In this document: positions 62,943 to 64,000 of the stretch, one piece after another
Position numbering within the stretch: the stretch's first letter is position 1
Layout of the letters: every line of letters starts with the position of its first letter
NCBI GenBank assembly: GCA_045650185.1
Contig: JAZRQY010000012.1
Coordinates: 1 to 64,000, forward strand
Direction of reading: 5' to 3'
Source of the DNA: Scatosoma sp045650185
GTDB taxonomy: Bacteria > Bacillota > Clostridia > Christensenellales > Borkfalkiaceae
Length of the DNA: 64,000 bases
Notes under the pieces: generated by a model
Seen by the model: the letters and a program-made list of their open reading frames with translations, nothing else
Told to the model about the DNA's origin: nothing
Database searches by the model: none
Position numbers and translations under genes: made by a program

Positions 62943-64000
62943 TTACAGCTTTGCGATGGCGATAGTAATCTTTGCATCGCCTTCTTCAACCTCTACCACC
63001 GTTGCAGGGGTAGCAATCTCTTGCACGGAGGAAAGGGTTTCCTTGCATACGGCTTCGAGCCAAGCCGCAGGGTAATCGCCCGATACCGCAATTGCAATCT
63101 TGTCCGTGATTTCACAGCCGATTTGCTTTCTTGCGTCCTGAATACCACGAATCATCTCACGAGCCAAGCCTTCCGCCTTCAATTCCTCGGTGATTGTCAA
63201 ATCCAAGGATACTACGAGGTCGAAGTCGCTTGCCACGAACAAGCCGTCTTTCGCGATATAGGTAATCAAGATAATTTCCTTGTCGTACGCCTTAATTTCG
63301 CCGTCTACGTTGCATTCTACAACGTCCGCTTTCATTTCGTACTTACCGCTCTTTACCGCCTTGATAATCTGCCCGATTTCGGTCGGGTACTTTTCACGGA
63401 TTGCGTTGAAGTTCGGGTCGCGCTTCATCGTTGCGATGTCGCTGACGCTGGACAGAATTTCAATCTGCTTGATATTCAATTCCTCTTTCAGGATTTCCTC
63501 GAACTCACGAATAACCTCTACCTTTGCGGCATCGGTGGACGCCACGCGAAGAAGGCTGAGCGGTTGACGGTTCTTCACCTTGTTTTTGTTGCGGATATTA
63601 CGCGCGAGCGCGATAACGCTCTGCACCGTGTCAATCTTGCCAAGCAATTCTGCATTCGCGTACGCCTCGGGGATTTCTTCCCAGTCAGCAAGGTGTACGG
63701 ACAGCTCGCCGGTGAGCAATTTGTACATCTTTTCGGATACGATAGGCGCAACGGGCGCAAGCAATTTGGTGATGTTCACCAAAACGTAGTACAGCGTTTC
63801 GTAAGCGTTCTTCTTGTCCTCGGTAAATTCCGCTCCCCAGAAACGACGACGGCTACGACGGATGTACCAGTTGGTCAAACCGTCAAGCAAGGATGCAATC
63901 GGGCCGACGAACTCGTCTACCTGATAGTTGTCCATGCTGGTGCGGATCGTCTTTTCCGTGTCGTACAGCTTCGCCAAAATCCACTTGTCGAGGAGATTGT
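62943..64000 (-). CDS. ileS: Isoleucyl-tRNA synthetase, C-terminal part
   Basis: Partial: the frame is open to the right edge, so the catalytic domain (HIGH, KMSKS) is outside the window. The visible part is the anticodon-binding domain (FVGPIASLLDGLTNWYIRRS, RRFWGAEF, LLAPVAPIVSEKMYKLL) and a C-terminal domain (VKNRQPLSLLRVAS, DFDLVVSLDLTITEELKAEG, shown in part) typical of the second, eukaryote-like IleRS type with a DUF5915-like tail and no zinc-binding end. This type is often linked to mupirocin tolerance. The nitroreductase gene follows closely. Confidence 0.95.
   Translation of the reverse strand, partial: NLLDKWILAKLYDTEKTIRTSMDNYQVDEFVGPIASLLDGLTNWYIRRSRRRFWGAEFTEDKKNAYETLYYVLVNITKLLAPVAPIVSEKMYKLLTGELSVHLADWEEIPEAYANAELLGKIDTVQSVIALARNIRNKNKVKNRQPLSLLRVASTDAAKVEVIREFEEILKEELNIKQIEILSSVSDIATMKRDPNFNAIREKYPTEIGQIIKAVKSGKYEMKADVVECNVDGEIKAYDKEIILITYIAKDGLFVASDFDLVVSLDLTITEELKAEGLAREMIRGIQDARKQIGCEITDKIAIAVSGDYPAAWLEAVCKETLSSVQEIATPATVVEVEEGDAKITIAIAKL

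Overview
The window looks like a chromosomal contig from an anaerobic, low-to-mid-GC Firmicute of the Clostridia type, probably an uncultured gut lineage. The evidence is an electron-bifurcating transhydrogenase pair (nfnA/nfnB), a THF riboswitch and a cobalamin riboswitch upstream of ECF-type vitamin transporters, a STAS/anti-sigma/SigB-SigF-like sigma cluster, a one-piece tmRNA with tag ADYNANYALAA, very regular TTGACA-17-TATAAT promoters and AGGAGG ribosome-binding sites. The genus cannot be named from sequence alone.

Layout. 1-3.7 kb: AT-rich end of an integrative or conjugative element (tyrosine integrase running off the left edge, a 55-aa accessory protein, an unknown protein, DUF6100) followed by about 1.1 kb of repeat-rich non-coding DNA. 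3.7-5.8 kb: an AT-rich dGTPase gene and ssrA (tmRNA). 5.8-13.5 kb: a tight housekeeping operon on the minus strand (lgt, pncB, lspA, rluD-type synthase, DUF512 radical SAM, der, plsY). 13.5-25.9 kb: folate transporter with THF riboswitch, DUF421/DUF4363 pair, BspA-type LRR lipoprotein, UDP-sugar pyrophosphorylase, B12-regulated DUF4430 lipoprotein plus ECF S component, degV, transketolase, a PucR-type regulator and an unknown polytopic membrane protein. 25.9-43.9 kb: sigma-factor switch operon, ArsP_2 permease, tsaD, prfB, secA, metK, a radical SAM activase-like gene, an ABC-F ATPase, small regulatory and membrane genes, mscS and an SGNH hydrolase.

44.05-54.54 kb is a complete integrative mobile element inserted in the 3' half of a tRNA-Pro gene, bounded by a 46-nt direct repeat. 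It carries an integrase next to the restored tRNA, a Fic protein, a WYL regulator, two tandem paralogous small genes and a three-gene operon (radical SAM protein / unknown 229-aa protein / DUF262-HNH protein). That operon has the features of an uncharacterised defence module and is the best candidate here for an undescribed system.

54.5-64 kb returns to core genes: tRNA-Pro, yfhO, nfnB, nfnA, a cation:proton antiporter, a QueG-like ferredoxin protein, a nitroreductase and the 3' part of ileS.

Two kinds of unexplained non-coding structure recur in the core regions. The first is a 277-nt element present twice (27935-28211 and 36170-36446). Each copy sits in the same orientation directly in front of the Shine-Dalgarno of an unrelated gene, and each is closed by long arms that differ between copies but remain self-complementary. 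The second is a set of intergenic arrays in which a short motif (GTGAA-type or CGATAT-type) alternates with short hairpins that differ in sequence but keep their pairing. Three genes also appear to be expressed from leaderless mRNAs.
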